Part shown: positions 43,778-54,167 of the stretch, in pieces | Layout: every line of letters starts with the position of its first letter | Numbering within the stretch: position 1 is the first letter of the stretch | Source of the DNA: Hormiphora californensis | Taxonomy: Eukaryota; Ctenophora; Tentaculata; Cydippida; Pleurobrachiidae | DNA length: 64,000 nucleotides | Reading direction: 5' to 3' | NCBI GenBank assembly: GCA_020137815.1 | Contig: CM035351.1 | Span: 3,048,409 to 3,112,408 of the forward strand | Made by a program: the position numbers and the translations under genes | The notes under the pieces: generated by a model | Databases searched by the model: none | What the model was told of the DNA's origin: nothing | The model's input: the letters and a program-made list of their open reading frames with translations, nothing else

Positions 43778-45069
43778 ATCAAATCCACATCCCAGGTATC
43801 ATAACACGATCCCCAACATTTCAGCTATCAAACAAAACTTCGGTTAATTAGGTTTCAAGTTTCAAGTTACAAGTTTCAAGTAATCTTAACCAGATAAGAT
43901 TACAAGATTACAAGATTAAAATTATATTTATAATGTCAATAAATTAAATAAATGTAATTATTGACACCCCGCTAATACACTAAACATATTGGTTCACAAG
44001 TATTAAAAATAAATATGTCCAACATGCGGACGTTTCCGCCCGTAGCTACCTCTAGCTGGGTTATCTCGTCTAATTCAAACACTCTTCAATATCACATTGT
44101 ATGTACAAAAAACAGAATCAATAAACTGTCGTGATAACAAGTGATGAGTAGAAGGGATGTTGTAAATAGTTTGTAGAATGAGGAATGAGGATGTGCTCGA
44201 TATGGAGCAGCGCAAGGAAAAGGACCCAGGGATCAATGTGGAGGAGGTAGGAGTAAATGACCCAGGGATCGATGAGGAGCAAGGTAGGAGTAAAGGACCC
44301 AGGGATCGATGTGGAGGAGGTAGGAGTAAAGGACCCAGGGATCGATGTGGAGGAGGTAGGAGTAAAGGACCAAGGGATCGATGTGGAGCAGGTAGGAGTA
44401 GAGGACCCAGGGATCGATGTGGAGCAAGGTAGGGAAAGGACCCAGGAATCGATGTGGAGGAGGTAGGAGTAAAGGACCCAGGGATCGATGTGAAGGAGGT
44501 TGGGAAAAGACCCAGGGATCGATGTGGAGCAAGGTAGGGAAAGGACCCAGGAATCGATGTGGAGGAGGTAGGAGTAAAGGACCCAGGGATCGATGTGGAG
44601 GAGGTAGGAGTAAAGGACCCAGGGATCGATGTGGAGGAGGTAGAAGTAGAGGACCCAGGGATCGATGTGGAGCAAGGTAGGGAAAGGACCCAGGAATCGA
44701 TGTGGAGGAGGTAGGAGTAAAGGACCCAGGGATCGATGTGAAGGAGGTTGGGAAAAGACCCAGGGATCGATGTGGAGCAAGGTAGGGAAAGGACCCAGGA
44801 ATCGATGTGGAGAGGGTAGGAGTAAAGGACCCAGGGATCGATGTGGAGGAGGTAGGAGTAGAGGACCCAGGGATCGATGTGGAGGAGGTAGGAGTAAAGG
44901 ACCCAGGGATCGATGTGGAGGAGGTAGGAGTAGAGGACCCAGGTATCGATGTGAAGGAATACACGAGAAAAAGGGAGCCCAGGAATCAGGAATAGGAGTT
45001 GGAGACAGTAGTTACTCAGGAATCCATGTGGATGTACCAAATGTAGGGAAGTGAGGATTATTTTGCCGA
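43778..45069. other. Spacer between FBXL start and LINE 3' end
   Basis: 43,778-44,190 is AT-rich, contains tandem TTTCAAGTT-like and ATTACAAG-like short repeats near 43,855-43,920, and should include the FBXL promoter. The rest is the minisatellite at 44,205-44,960 plus a short tail. The long open frames across it on both strands are repeat artefacts. Confidence 0.6.
44205..44960. repeat. 36-bp minisatellite, about 21 units
   Basis: Units read GGACCCAGGGATCGATGTGG plus AGGAGGTAGGAGTAAA, mostly 36 bp with some 33-bp variants. A higher-order pattern of long and short units repeats (compare 44,420-44,560 and 44,665-44,800). It begins about 110 bp beyond the LINE ORF2 stop. Because 36 is divisible by three, several frames on both strands stay open. 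Confidence 0.95.
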
Positions 45070-48012
45070 TCATTGGTTGTATGCTCTAAAGAACAAGTGC
45101 GTCTTCAGGGATGTTTTAAAAGTAGTAAGGGATTCTGAGTCCCGGATTGATCGTGGTAGCTGATTCCATAATTTAGGTGCAGCAATACTGAAAGCGCCTC
45201 TAGTGTTCTCGTAGTGGTACTCACTCCTCCGCACCTCTTTCAGAGCGGTGACGTCATTATCCACTCGGAGTGATTTCACTTTCTGGGGCCGCTTCACTAA
45301 CATCTCAGACATGTATGGAGGGGATTGATCATGAAGAGTCTTGTATACCATCAAGCAAACTTTGTACTCTATTCGCTGTTTCACAGGCAAGAAGTGTGAT
45401 TTCATACGAAGTTTTGTTACACCGCGTTTTCCTCTTTTCCCATAAATATATCGTGTCGCACTGTTCTGAACTTTCTGTAGACGTTTCAGGTCAGAATCCT
45501 TTAATGAAACCAAAAGAGAGTTGCAATAATCGATACGGCTATGAATAAGGGTTGAAACCAGCTTAGTTTTCTGTGCCTTACTCAATTTTCCGGCTATTCT
45601 CCACATCTGTACCAGTTGTAGATTGCAAGCTTTGACAACTTTAGTAACGTGATCGGCCATTGATAATGTGCTGTCAAACATTACGCCCAAGTTTCTCGCT
45701 CTTGGGGCGACTTCTGTTTCGCCATCTTCTGGATTGATCAATATGTTCTCAATATCAGGTGATTTACTCCATTTGTTTTTCAGGATGAGAACTTCCGTTT
45801 TCTCTGGGTTGAGCTTCAGCATACTATGAGCCATCCACAATTTTATGTGTGCCATGCATTTCTGTAGTCTTTCGGTCACCTCACCGATTGATTCTGGTGA
45901 GAATGAAACATATATCTGACTATCATCAGCATACATATGTATGGTTAGGTCGTATAATGCAGCAATCTTTTCCAGGTCCTTCATATATAGGATAAACAAC
46001 AACGGGCCAAGAATAGACCCTTGGGGCACTCCGATTTCAATAGGTTTCGAACTGGACTCCGTCGATCCGATCTTAACCTTCGCAAAGCGTCCTGACAGGT
46101 AGGATTTGATCCATTTCAGAACACTACCTCCAATTCGATATTCATTCTCAAGTCGCCGTAACAGTTCTGAATGCGAGATGGTGTCGAACGCGGCCGAGAG
46201 GTCCAATAACACAAGAATCACCTGAGATTTGCTGTCAATCTGCAAGAGGATGTCATTGACAATTTTCACGGTCGCCGTTTCGCAAGAATGTTTCGTTCTA
46301 TAGGCGGACTGGAATTTAGCGAAAAGATCATGTTTTTCAAGATGGTCAATTAGCTGCTCAGCTACACATTTCTCTACTACCTTTGATAAAAATGATAAGT
46401 TGGAAATAGGTCTGTAGCTTTTCAATTGATCCGGATCCAATGACGCATTTTTGTGAGCAGGTCTTATTACAGCTGTTTTCAAGTTATCAGGCATTTCTCC
46501 TTGGGACAGACTGGAGTTGACGATCTTCGAGATTATTGGTAGGAGATGAGGTAAGGCACCTGTGAGTAGAGAGGTCGGTATAGGGTCAAGGGAACAATGT
46601 TTTTGGTTCATTCTTCGGATGGTAGATACAAGTTGTTCATCCGATACCGGTTTAAACGATGCAAGGACAGGCACTGATGTTGGTGTTCTCGTATCGGGCA
46701 AGTTAGGCAAGGTTTCTGAGAAGGATGGATCATTTCGAATATCTTGATAAATCTTTTCAACTTTGGAGTGAAAGAACTCACTCAGTAAATCCGGAAGTTT
46801 AGCAGGATCAGGCACTGTTGGGAGTGCTTTCGGGGTTTTATCTTTACCCAGCAGGTAGTTCATCACCTGATAGGTAGCAGATGGATTGCCCTCAGCAGCC
46901 TGAAGTCTGCGTCTGAAAAACTCTCGTCTAGCCCGTCGAAACACTGACCTTGCGTATCTCACTTCTCTTACAAACTCCCTTTCCGCTAGATCAAGTTCTT
47001 CATAAGTAACTCGATTGGGCTTCTTTAGCTTCTTCTTGTAAAGCCGTCGATACCTGCGCTCAGCCCCACGCCTGCTCTTCAGTGCTGTATAGCAGTCAAC
47101 ATCAAACCACCGAGGTTTGTCACCGATCAAAAGTGTTTTCTCTTCAAGAGGTGCAAGCTCGTCTAGAATGTCTAATAAGAGTTCATCATACATCTCAACG
47201 CACTCAGTAAGAGATCGCCCAGGAAAATTGGGGCCCTTCAGCTCAGATTTCTGGATCATTTCAGTTATAGCTTCCACCGTCACTCTTCGCATGCATCTAG
47301 ATACAACAGTCTTTTTCTGAGGAAGACGGTTTGATGAGCCACAGTGAACGTTGAATGACACCAGAAAATGATCAGGGACTTCTGGGGTAGGTAAAACATC
47401 GACATCACTCAAGAGGTAATCATCATTTGTGAGAACCAAATCAAGCCAACCTCCATTTATGTGTGTTGGCTGGTCGATCTTCTGTTGCCAGTTATGGTCT
47501 CCAACTATCTGCATGAAGTTATCAGAAAAAGAGCAGCTGGGGTTCTCAATGTGAATGTTGAAATCACCTGTTAATACTAGATGGCCTGACTTGGTCGTGA
47601 AGTCAGACAAGAAATCTCCAAATTCGTCCAAGAAAGCAGTCTGTTTAGACGCATCCGGTGGGCGATAAACAACAGCGGCTCTAGTGAGCTCTACTCCTCG
47701 CCCCTCCACCGTCACCTCTAAACACTCAAAAGATGAAAATTGTCTGTTAGTTTTGCACCGCTTCACCGTCAAACCATTCCTAGAGATAACCGCTACACCC
47801 CCACCTCTGGATCCTCTCGAGAGGTTGATTAGTTGATAATCAAACTCAGAAATTTGTCTGCTAATGGAGTGTTCTTCTTCATGGAGCCAGCTCTCAGTAA
47901 TGCACATAACATCGACACAGTTCTCAGAGACTAACATCATGACCTCCTCAAGTTTATTCCGGATAGAAAAGCAGTTCAAGGTTGCAAATCTGAGATAAGG
48001 AGCCTCTAACAT
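45070..48012 (-). CDS. LINE ORF2: endonuclease and reverse transcriptase
   Basis: 980 codons. The N-terminal apurinic-type endonuclease shows LRFATLNCFSIRNK, CITESWL, LTGDFNIH and PDHFLVSF. The reverse transcriptase (aa ~470-760) shows YRPISNLSFLSKVVEK, FQSAYRTKHSCETA, VLLDLSAAFDTISH, GVPQGSILGPLLFILYM and the catalytic MYADDSQIYV. No RNase H is seen. These enzymes nick target DNA and copy the element RNA in place. The start ATG at 48012 lies two bases after the ORF1 stop, in another frame (TAGAGATG), which suggests coupled termination and reinitiation. Confidence 0.95.
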   Translation of the reverse strand: MLEAPYLRFATLNCFSIRNKLEEVMMLVSENCVDVMCITESWLHEEEHSISRQISEFDYQLINLSRGSRGGGVAVISRNGLTVKRCKTNRQFSSFECLEVTVEGRGVELTRAAVVYRPPDASKQTAFLDEFGDFLSDFTTKSGHLVLTGDFNIHIENPSCSFSDNFMQIVGDHNWQQKIDQPTHINGGWLDLVLTNDDYLLSDVDVLPTPEVPDHFLVSFNVHCGSSNRLPQKKTVVSRCMRRVTVEAITEMIQKSELKGPNFPGRSLTECVEMYDELLLDILDELAPLEEKTLLIGDKPRWFDVDCYTALKSRRGAERRYRRLYKKKLKKPNRVTYEELDLAEREFVREVRYARSVFRRARREFFRRRLQAAEGNPSATYQVMNYLLGKDKTPKALPTVPDPAKLPDLLSEFFHSKVEKIYQDIRNDPSFSETLPNLPDTRTPTSVPVLASFKPVSDEQLVSTIRRMNQKHCSLDPIPTSLLTGALPHLLPIISKIVNSSLSQGEMPDNLKTAVIRPAHKNASLDPDQLKSYRPISNLSFLSKVVEKCVAEQLIDHLEKHDLFAKFQSAYRTKHSCETATVKIVNDILLQIDSKSQVILVLLDLSAAFDTISHSELLRRLENEYRIGGSVLKWIKSYLSGRFAKVKIGSTESSSKPIEIGVPQGSILGPLLFILYMKDLEKIAALYDLTIHMYADDSQIYVSFSPESIGEVTERLQKCMAHIKLWMAHSMLKLNPEKTEVLILKNKWSKSPDIENILINPEDGETEVAPRARNLGVMFDSTLSMADHVTKVVKACNLQLVQMWRIAGKLSKAQKTKLVSTLIHSRIDYCNSLLVSLKDSDLKRLQKVQNSATRYIYGKRGKRGVTKLRMKSHFLPVKQRIEYKVCLMVYKTLHDQSPPYMSEMLVKRPQKVKSLRVDNDVTALKEVRRSEYHYENTRGAFSIAAPKLWNQLPRSIRDSESLTTFKTSLKTHLFFRAYNQ

Positions 48013-48014
48013 CT

Positions 48015-49400
48015 CTAGTTTTTTGCCATCCCATTAATTATGCTGAGGCGCACTGGGCATTTGTGATCACCACTGAAATGGGTTATCGCATTAGCTTTAT
48101 GTTCAGCAGAATGGTTACAATTAACACAGAGTTTTGTATGGGGAGCGTCACATTTCTTCACATCGTGGTCACCGCCACATCTCTTACATACCGAGACATC
48201 ACTTGTACAGTCCTTGCTAACATGATTGTACCCCTGGCACTTGTAACATTGCTGGACATAGAAGCGCTCCTGAACATTCAGCCTCGATCTGCCGTAATAC
48301 AACTTGCCTTCCTGCAGCAAACGTTTCTGCATCTCTACTGGAAGCCTAAGACCAACATTGCACAGCTGCTTGTTTTTGAAGTGGCTCTTAACGTCAACGA
48401 CAGTAGTGTTATCAGAGCTGAGCCATGGGTTTTTGGATAGAAGATTGTGCAGGACCAATTTGTTGAGAGCCTCTTTCCCTACTCCCTCAATTTCCAGAGG
48501 CACGCTAAGAACGGTCACTTTTGCAGTTAGGGTAACTGGAGCAACAGTAACCTCATCAGGAGTCTTTTCGTCAATAATATCACTTACAGACTTCAAGTCC
48601 GTTGAGCTCGGAAATCCAATAACGATTTGATCCTCACCTTTGCAGTCAAGGAAGTTCAGAGGGGTCGACACCAATACCCTGTCAAGGGTCTTAGCTATTT
48701 CGGAAGCATCTTTGTTGGGACATTGTACCTTCAGTTTCAGAGATGGGGCCGATTTAAGAGCGGGACGCGGTGGTGGGATGATGGGGAGCGGATCAGCTGT
48801 GGGGGCAGCTGGTTTATCAATCAAGGATGCATAGGTGGTTGAAGATTTGGGGGTGGTAACGAATTGGGAAGTGGAGGTTTTGATAGGAGTTGCCATAGAG
48901 TCCTGGAGGATCTCTAGGGAGGGAGAAGCAGATGACGGGTTTGATGGAGAAGGTGATCTATTGGGGAAGAAGGACTGGAGTACCGCAAGAATCTTAGACT
49001 CAATTTGATCATTCAATTGGTTCACCTTACCGTCCATTTCCTTAGAGAGGTCATCAAAACGTGCCTCGAAATGAGGAGCTAGTTTAGCTGTCAAGGAATT
49101 GATTAACACCTGGTTTCCCTCATCAATGTCCCGCAATACTAGACACTGAGTACACCACCAGTCATTAAAATTCTTCGGGAGCGTATTACCAGTATAGTTG
49201 GCAAAAAAGGGATTGGCACAGGTCTTGTGAAAGTGACTCTTACAGTTAGCACACTGTACACGAACTCCCTTTGGATCAGTTTCCTCGCCGCACTTGCAGA
49301 TATCGGAAGCCATAGCTTTTCTGTTATCACCACAGTAGGTAGAAAGTTGCCTGCCCTCCTGGGCGATCACTGTGACATCACTGTGACACTGTGACATCAC
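48015..49400 (-). CDS. LINE ORF1: PHD-finger and zinc-knuckle nucleic-acid-binding protein
   Basis: 461 codons from the first Met; a second in-frame Met (MASDICKCGEE) directly before the zinc finger may be the real start. A PHD-type finger (CKCGEE..., CANCKSHFHKTC, WWCTQC) lies at aa ~35-85. A coiled segment and Ser/Pro-rich linker follow, then a middle domain of about 170 residues, then C-terminal knuckles CYKCQGYNHVSKDC, CKRCGGDHDVKKC and a third Cys/His group ending GDHKC. CR1/L2-type ORF1 proteins with PHD or esterase domains are known; they bind element RNA and act as chaperones. Confidence 0.93.
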   Translation of the reverse strand: MMSQCHSDVTVIAQEGRQLSTYCGDNRKAMASDICKCGEETDPKGVRVQCANCKSHFHKTCANPFFANYTGNTLPKNFNDWWCTQCLVLRDIDEGNQVLINSLTAKLAPHFEARFDDLSKEMDGKVNQLNDQIESKILAVLQSFFPNRSPSPSNPSSASPSLEILQDSMATPIKTSTSQFVTTPKSSTTYASLIDKPAAPTADPLPIIPPPRPALKSAPSLKLKVQCPNKDASEIAKTLDRVLVSTPLNFLDCKGEDQIVIGFPSSTDLKSVSDIIDEKTPDEVTVAPVTLTAKVTVLSVPLEIEGVGKEALNKLVLHNLLSKNPWLSSDNTTVVDVKSHFKNKQLCNVGLRLPVEMQKRLLQEGKLYYGRSRLNVQERFYVQQCYKCQGYNHVSKDCTSDVSVCKRCGGDHDVKKCDAPHTKLCVNCNHSAEHKANAITHFSGDHKCPVRLSIINGMAKN

Positions 49401-49755
49401 TGTGATATCAAGGCTTGGTAACCAAGCTGAATTAAGTTTGATTACTAGGGTACGCTAAAAAGAGGTTGATTCAGGGGAGTGCCCGGCCAGCAGGCAGCAG
49501 CCTGGTCCTAACGCTCAACGGTGTGTAGCGCGGGATAAGGCAGCGCTTTTCAAGTCTTGGATAAACTTTGGCAAACGTTGCTGGCCCCCGCGCAGCGCGG
49601 GATAAGGCAGCGCTTTTCAAGGATAAACTTGACTTTTTTGAGAAACGTATTAAAAAAAAAAAGCTGATGAGTTCGTGAATCCAAAAAGTGCTGCGCGCTG
49701 CGCGTTTTTGTAACGCGCAAATCACAAAACTGTGCCGCGCAGCAGCCTGGTCCTA

Positions 49756-49976
49756 AAGTCGGATTTTTTGAAACTGTCACCCCCCTGAAATAACAAATTT
49801 GTCATATCTCCGGTTCCTGATAAGATAGAGACTTGAAATTTGGAGGTTCAGAAGAACTTAGCAAGATCTTTATAACCTCCAAATTTCAAGTCTCTATCTC
49901 ATCAGGAACCGGACTTATGGTCATTTAAAGAAATTTGAAAACTCAGGGGGGGTGACAGTTTCAAAAAATCCGACTT
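49756..49976. mobile_element. 221-bp MITE, TA target duplication (AAGTCGG family)
   Basis: Begins AAGTCGGATTTTTTGAAACT and ends with the complement, flanked by TA on both sides. The arms make up nearly all of the element, meeting around 49,870. The empty site CCTAACGCTC is preserved in the upstream copy at 49,507-49,516. TA duplication suggests mobilisation by a Tc1/mariner-type transposase. Confidence 0.9.
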
Positions 49977-49995
49977 TAACGCTCAACGGTGTGTA

Positions 49996-50147
49996 AAGTC
50001 CATTTTTTTTCAACTGTTCACCCCCCAGAGTCGTGCGCGGAATTGTTTTGCGCGTTTATCACATGTTAACGTGTAGCGCGCGCAGCGTAAATTAAAATAT
50101 CGCACGCGCATGAGTTGAGGGGTGAACAGTTGAATAAAAATGGACTT
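49996..50147. mobile_element. 152-bp MITE, TA target duplication (AAGTCCATTTT family)
   Basis: Begins AAGTCCATTTTTTTTCAACT and ends with the near-complement, flanked by TA. The empty site GTGTGTAGCGCGGG is preserved at 49,521-49,534. Related to the copy at 791-947. It shares the outer AAGTC with the neighbouring 221-bp MITE. Confidence 0.9.
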
Positions 50148-50745
50148 TAGCGCGGGATAAGGCAGCGCTTTTCAAGTCTTGGATAAACTTTGGCAAACGT
50201 TGCTGGCCCCCGCGCAGCGCGGGATAAGGCAGCGCTTTTCAAGGATAAACTTGACTTTTTTGAGAAACGTATTAAAAAAAAAAAGCTGATGAGTTCGTGA
50301 ATCCAAAAAGTGCTGCGCGCTGCGCGTTTTTGTAACGCGCAAATCACAAAACTGTGCCGCGCGTCCAAAATGCCTCTGCATCTGGCCAGGTTTTTTGCCC
50401 ACCCAAACGGCAAACGTTAAAATCTGTTTGGAGTGTCAGCAATCAAGGTTTTTTAGGGTTAGGGCTAAAGTAGGGTTATGGTCAGGGCTGGGGTTTGGGT
50501 TGGGGTTAGGGCTTATCATTTCCTATCAGATAAACTTTGGATTAGCAAAAACGGTTGATTAGTTTGGTGGTTAGAGCAATTTTAGTGGAGGGTACTTTTT
50601 GCCAGGGCACACCTGTAAACATGTCACTGATGTCAGCAAAGTGCAAACACCCAGATCGTAACGGCGCCCCGCCCTAACATACTTTTCCGCTAAAGAATTA
50701 CTAAAAAACATTATAAAAGTGTTCTGTTTTAGCCATTCTGGACCA

Positions 50746-51627
50746 ATGCCGCTAATCTGGAACGATGTCACTGTTTCAACCTTAGAGGAGTTGCAATCGA
50801 TTGAAAGTGTCTCAGAGTCCTGTAGGAATTTTATATCGAAACCTCCAAAAGACATCACATCACACTGTCTCTATGTCTGCCAAGCGGAATACTCTGCCAT
50901 ACCATTCAATACATCCTTACATTGGATCGGCACTGCAGGCGCAACGACATGTCACATCCTAGCGATATATGATTCACAATCAGTTGCACTTGGTCACATA
51001 GACTCTGAAACTGTTGTCGGTGATACTATTTCTAGCATGGAGGAATTACTAGACGCAGATGACAGGATCAGGCATGTCTGCGTTGTGGGAGGAGTGGTCG
51101 AGGCTAAGGGTCACTCTCTCCCAATTTCGGAAAATCTCTTTGATACCCTGTCATCTAGATCTGAAAGGTACATCATTGATGTTTGGTGTACGCTAGAGCA
51201 TAATTCATACGTCCATTCTGATGGTAAAACGAAAGCGAGAGTTACTGATGCAGTGTTTGATGTACAACAAAAAGAACTGATTCCGGCAAAGTTCCAGAGT
51301 CGTGGTCCAGAATTACCGCTTCGATCGACCCGATATTACAAAACAGGGGCATATTTCAACCCATATGACCTCACTACTGGCACAATAACGTTCCCCTACT
51401 TCGAATTCTCTTCTAACCCAGGAATGATGGGAGCTGTAAATTTACCTGATGATTTCATTTTAGCAAACTGTTCCACATCTCCTGACTGCGAGCCGGACTT
51501 CTTTTCTCAGGACATGAGGGATCTGTTTTTGTTTCAGGCCACTCAGACAAGTCAGAGAGTATTTGGACAGGAAAAGCGGCCTATTGTTTACATACTGGAC
51601 AGTGAGGGACAGTGGCAGCGGAGATGA
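50746..51627 (+). CDS. NTAN1: Protein N-terminal asparagine amidohydrolase
   Basis: A single open frame of 293 aa from ATG 50746 (human NTAN1 is 310 aa). The Met is followed by Pro-Leu as in the family, so I prefer it to the in-frame Met at 50719, which lies before an acceptor-like TTTTAG. NTAN1 deamidates N-terminal asparagine to aspartate, feeding proteins into the Arg/N-degron pathway. Family landmarks are GATTCH, with the nucleophile Cys at aa 69, VVGGVVEAKG in place of the VGG strand, FQSRGPELPLRSTR (close to the highly conserved FQDRGPE segment), and ILANCSTSPDCEPDFF near the end. It is followed by a direct repeat of about 40 bp (GTGAACTCCACCTGTGATCA) at 51,636-51,704. Confidence 0.93.
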   Translation: MPLIWNDVTVSTLEELQSIESVSESCRNFISKPPKDITSHCLYVCQAEYSAIPFNTSLHWIGTAGATTCHILAIYDSQSVALGHIDSETVVGDTISSMEELLDADDRIRHVCVVGGVVEAKGHSLPISENLFDTLSSRSERYIIDVWCTLEHNSYVHSDGKTKARVTDAVFDVQQKELIPAKFQSRGPELPLRSTRYYKTGAYFNPYDLTTGTITFPYFEFSSNPGMMGAVNLPDDFILANCSTSPDCEPDFFSQDMRDLFLFQATQTSQRVFGQEKRPIVYILDSEGQWQRR

Positions 51628-52549
51628 GTGAGTGAGTGAACTCCACCTGTGATCATGAGACAGTGGCAGTGGAGTGAACTCCACCTGTGATCATGAGACA
51701 GTGGGTTGTTTTATAGAACTGTTCTCCGGTAGAATAACAGTATGTGTATTTGTAGGATGGTTTGTAGGGAAGTAGTCCTGAATCAGTGGATAAAATGGGC
51801 ACGTGTGCAAGCTGGGCATCATATCACATTTTCTATTCGTGCATTGCCCAAACTATTCTTGGATACCTTTTTGACTATACTGTGGTTGGTCCCCTTTGTG
51901 CACACTGCATATTCTCAGCAGCACACCACTCAGTAGTTCAAAGTTGCGGGTAGGAAGTATTACTTCTGGAGCTGGCGTGATTCAGCCCTCTCCCTTATTA
52001 GGAGTTATCCGATACCCCCTTATTAGGAGACGTGTCTTCCGGTCACCTTTCTATTTTCTAAGTTCTCTCTCTCTCTGCAGTTCACTCACGCAGTCTCTCT
52101 TTCTCTATAGTCTCCATCTCTCACTCTCTCTCTCTCTCTCTCTCTCTCTTGAGGGTAGGGGCGCCACGCGTGATATTTGTTTAGCCATATTAGGCGAGAG
52201 ATTCTGATACCCCATATTAGGGAAAGGGGAACCCCCTTTGTCCTTTCTCTCTCTCACGCTCTACTGTATCTCTGATCTTATTCAACAATATCTCTGCAAG
52301 TCCTATTTTTCTGCAAATTTTGCAGGATTGCCTCGCCCTTTTTGTTAGAGCGCTTTATTTGTTGTAAGACGTATGAATCATTAATTTTTTTACACATTTT
52401 TGATTTTACACCCTCTTGTTTTCCTCACATTGACCCCAACACGGCTAATCTAGTATCCCCCTTGTTGTTGTAACCACTAACCCTCTCCCCTTTTATAATA
52501 GTTCCATGGTGAATCGTCCCTTCTCAGTTACTACTCTTAATACCACATC
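51628..52549. other. Spacer between NTAN1 and PSPH
   Basis: No gene is seen. It holds the short direct repeat just after NTAN1, CT-rich tracts at 52,050-52,150 and 52,240-52,260, and presumably the PSPH promoter. Confidence 0.6.
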
Positions 52550-52704
52550 ATGGCACCCCACAAGACTACCGATATCACCCTTCCAGCAGCCCGTGCCATC
52601 TCCGCAAAGGTGAAAATGGCAATCCGAAACTGCGACTGTGTCTGCTTTGATGTCGACAGGTACTGCTTGAATACTGAGTGTGACAAATGTTCTGAGAACA
52701 TTGT

Positions 52705-52780
<76 letters not shown>

Positions 52781-54167
52781 TCTCTCTTTGTTCCCACTAA
52801 AATGTATAGATTATTTAACATATTTTCCCAGTACGATGTTGAAGGTAGAAGGTATTGACGAACTGGCGAGGAAAGCCAAGAAGGGAGACCAGGTCAGGGA
52901 ACTAACAAGGAAAGCAATGGGAGGGAACATGTCGTTTAGAGAATCCCTCACAAAGCGACTCAATATCATTCAACCCACCCGGAAACTGGTACGTGTTGTT
53001 GGGAAGGTGGTGTGTTGGGGAAACTAGTGCGTTATTATATTGGGATTTAGGTGGCATAGGGAGCTGTTTTAGTTTTTATACTCACAAGATTTAATTCCTG
53101 CAGGTGGAAGAGGTAGTGGACGATTCTAAAGATATCATTACTCCTGGATTCATGTAAGTTTAGCTTTCCTGGGGTCTACAAGTTGACGTCCGACATCCTC
53201 CGTATCTTGGATAATGAATAAGAATCAAACAAATACTGAGAATATTTGCGTTTCTACGCTCTAACTAACCCCTCCTCTCCTCTAGAGATCTAGTGGCCCA
53301 GCTCCGAGCTAACGACTGCCAAGTTTTCCTTGTATCAGGGGGATTCACCCATCTTATAGAACCTGAGGCAGCCAAATGTGGAATTACCCCTGATCATATC
53401 ATTGCCAATCAACTTCTATTTGATGACAATGGTGCGTGTGTTATAATGATACGACGACGTAAAACACGGTTTTACTTACCATGATCATTGATTAAATAAC
53501 ATTTTATCCCACATAACTTGAGTCGCCCTGTCTGGCGCCGCCGACACCATCTGAGCGCACTGAGAATCAAATTGGGTATGGCGCCGCCATACAGGAGTCG
53601 CCTGACACTGTGTGTATGAACCATTCAACCAAAGTCCAAATAACACATTGTTAATAGGTGACTACCTCGGTTTTGATAAATCCTGCCCAACTTCTGAAAG
53701 TATGGGAAAAGCACGGGCTCTCTCCATGATCAAGGAACGCCATAACTTCACAAAGTGAGTAGCGGAAGACTCGGGCTGTGAAATTCTGCAGTGTTTCACA
53801 CAGATACGATCCTTTTCTACCTGGCCACCCACCTCATAATAATCACCTCCAGCTCCCCTCCGCCCTTAAAAATAATCACCTCCCCTCCGCCCTTGAAAAT
53901 AATCACCTCCCCTCCGCCCTTAAAAATAATCACCTCCCCTCCGCCCTTGAAAATAATCACCTCCCCCACCCGCCTCATAATAATCACCACCCACACCCCC
54001 TCAGAATGATAATGATTGGAGACGGCATGACAGATGCTGAGGCTCGTCCCCCAGCTGACATTTTCATTGGGTTCGGAGGAAATGTGAAGCGGGATGCAGT
54101 GTGTGAGGTGAGTGATTGGTACATCACCTCCTTTTCCTCTATATTAGAGGTGCTAAAAGAAAACTAG
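52550..54167 (+). CDS. PSPH: Phosphoserine phosphatase
   Basis: Exons 52550-52659, 52832-52988, 53104-53153, 53286-53431, 53658-53754 and 54005-54167 give 723 nt (240 aa; human PSPH is 225 aa), all in phase. The enzyme removes phosphate from phosphoserine, the last step of serine synthesis in the cytosol. HAD-family motifs are complete: motif I CFDVDSTML (nucleophile is the first Asp), the cap region EGIDELARKA and RKAMGGNMSF, motif II FLVSGGF, the conserved Lys in SMGKAR, and motif III MIGDGMTDAEA. FIGFGGNVKRDAV and DWYITSF match the family C-terminus. A GTGAGT after codon 187 is not used as a donor, since the frame continues into the conserved C-terminus. The first 30 residues are family-variable. 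Confidence 0.94.
52703..52793 (+). repeat. (TC)n tract in PSPH intron 1
   Basis: About 85 bp of (TC)n with two CAC interruptions, ending some 38 nt before the acceptor TTTCCCAG at 52831. Confidence 0.93.
53846..54004 (+). repeat. C-rich minisatellite before PSPH exon 6
   Basis: Four to five units of about 29 bp (CCTCCCCTCCGCCCTTAAAA, then ATAATCA, alternating TTAAAA and TTGAAA) run up to the 3' splice site CCCTCAG at 54004. Confidence 0.9.

Larger units (their letters stand above)
45070..49440 (-). mobile_element. Non-LTR retrotransposon of CR1/L2 type, both ORFs intact
   Basis: Two long open frames on the minus strand: ORF1 (PHD finger plus zinc knuckles) and ORF2 (endonuclease plus reverse transcriptase). 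There is no frameshift or stop in either, implying recent insertion. The 5' end lies around 49,440 upstream of ORF1, where CACTGTGACATCA repeats occur; the 3' UTR is short and abuts the 36-bp minisatellite. No poly(A) tail is seen, consistent with CR1/L2 elements. Clade assignment is by general domain layout only. Confidence 0.88.
49495..50362 (+). repeat. Tandem duplication of a 246-bp unit, second copy split by two MITEs
   Basis: Copy 1 is 49,495-49,740. Copy 2 is 49,741-50,362 and matches it once two insertions are removed. The boundary motif AGCAGCCTGGTCCTAA starts both, and both end in a GTGCCGCGC-type stretch. The unit contains an internal repeat GCGGGATAAGGCAGCGCTTT, present twice per copy. 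Confidence 0.92.

Noticed and set aside
44075-45073. 332-codon frame and several overlapping frames on both strands
   Set aside because: The 36-bp minisatellite is divisible by three and open in several frames on both strands, so length is not evidence of coding.
50719-50745. NTAN1 start at the upstream in-frame Met
   Set aside because: The extra residues span an acceptor-like TTTTAG and the family begins Met-Pro-Leu, as at 50746.
54107-54108. PSPH donor at GAG|GTGAGT
   Set aside because: Reading through gives DWYITSF and a natural C-terminus, so the site is not needed.
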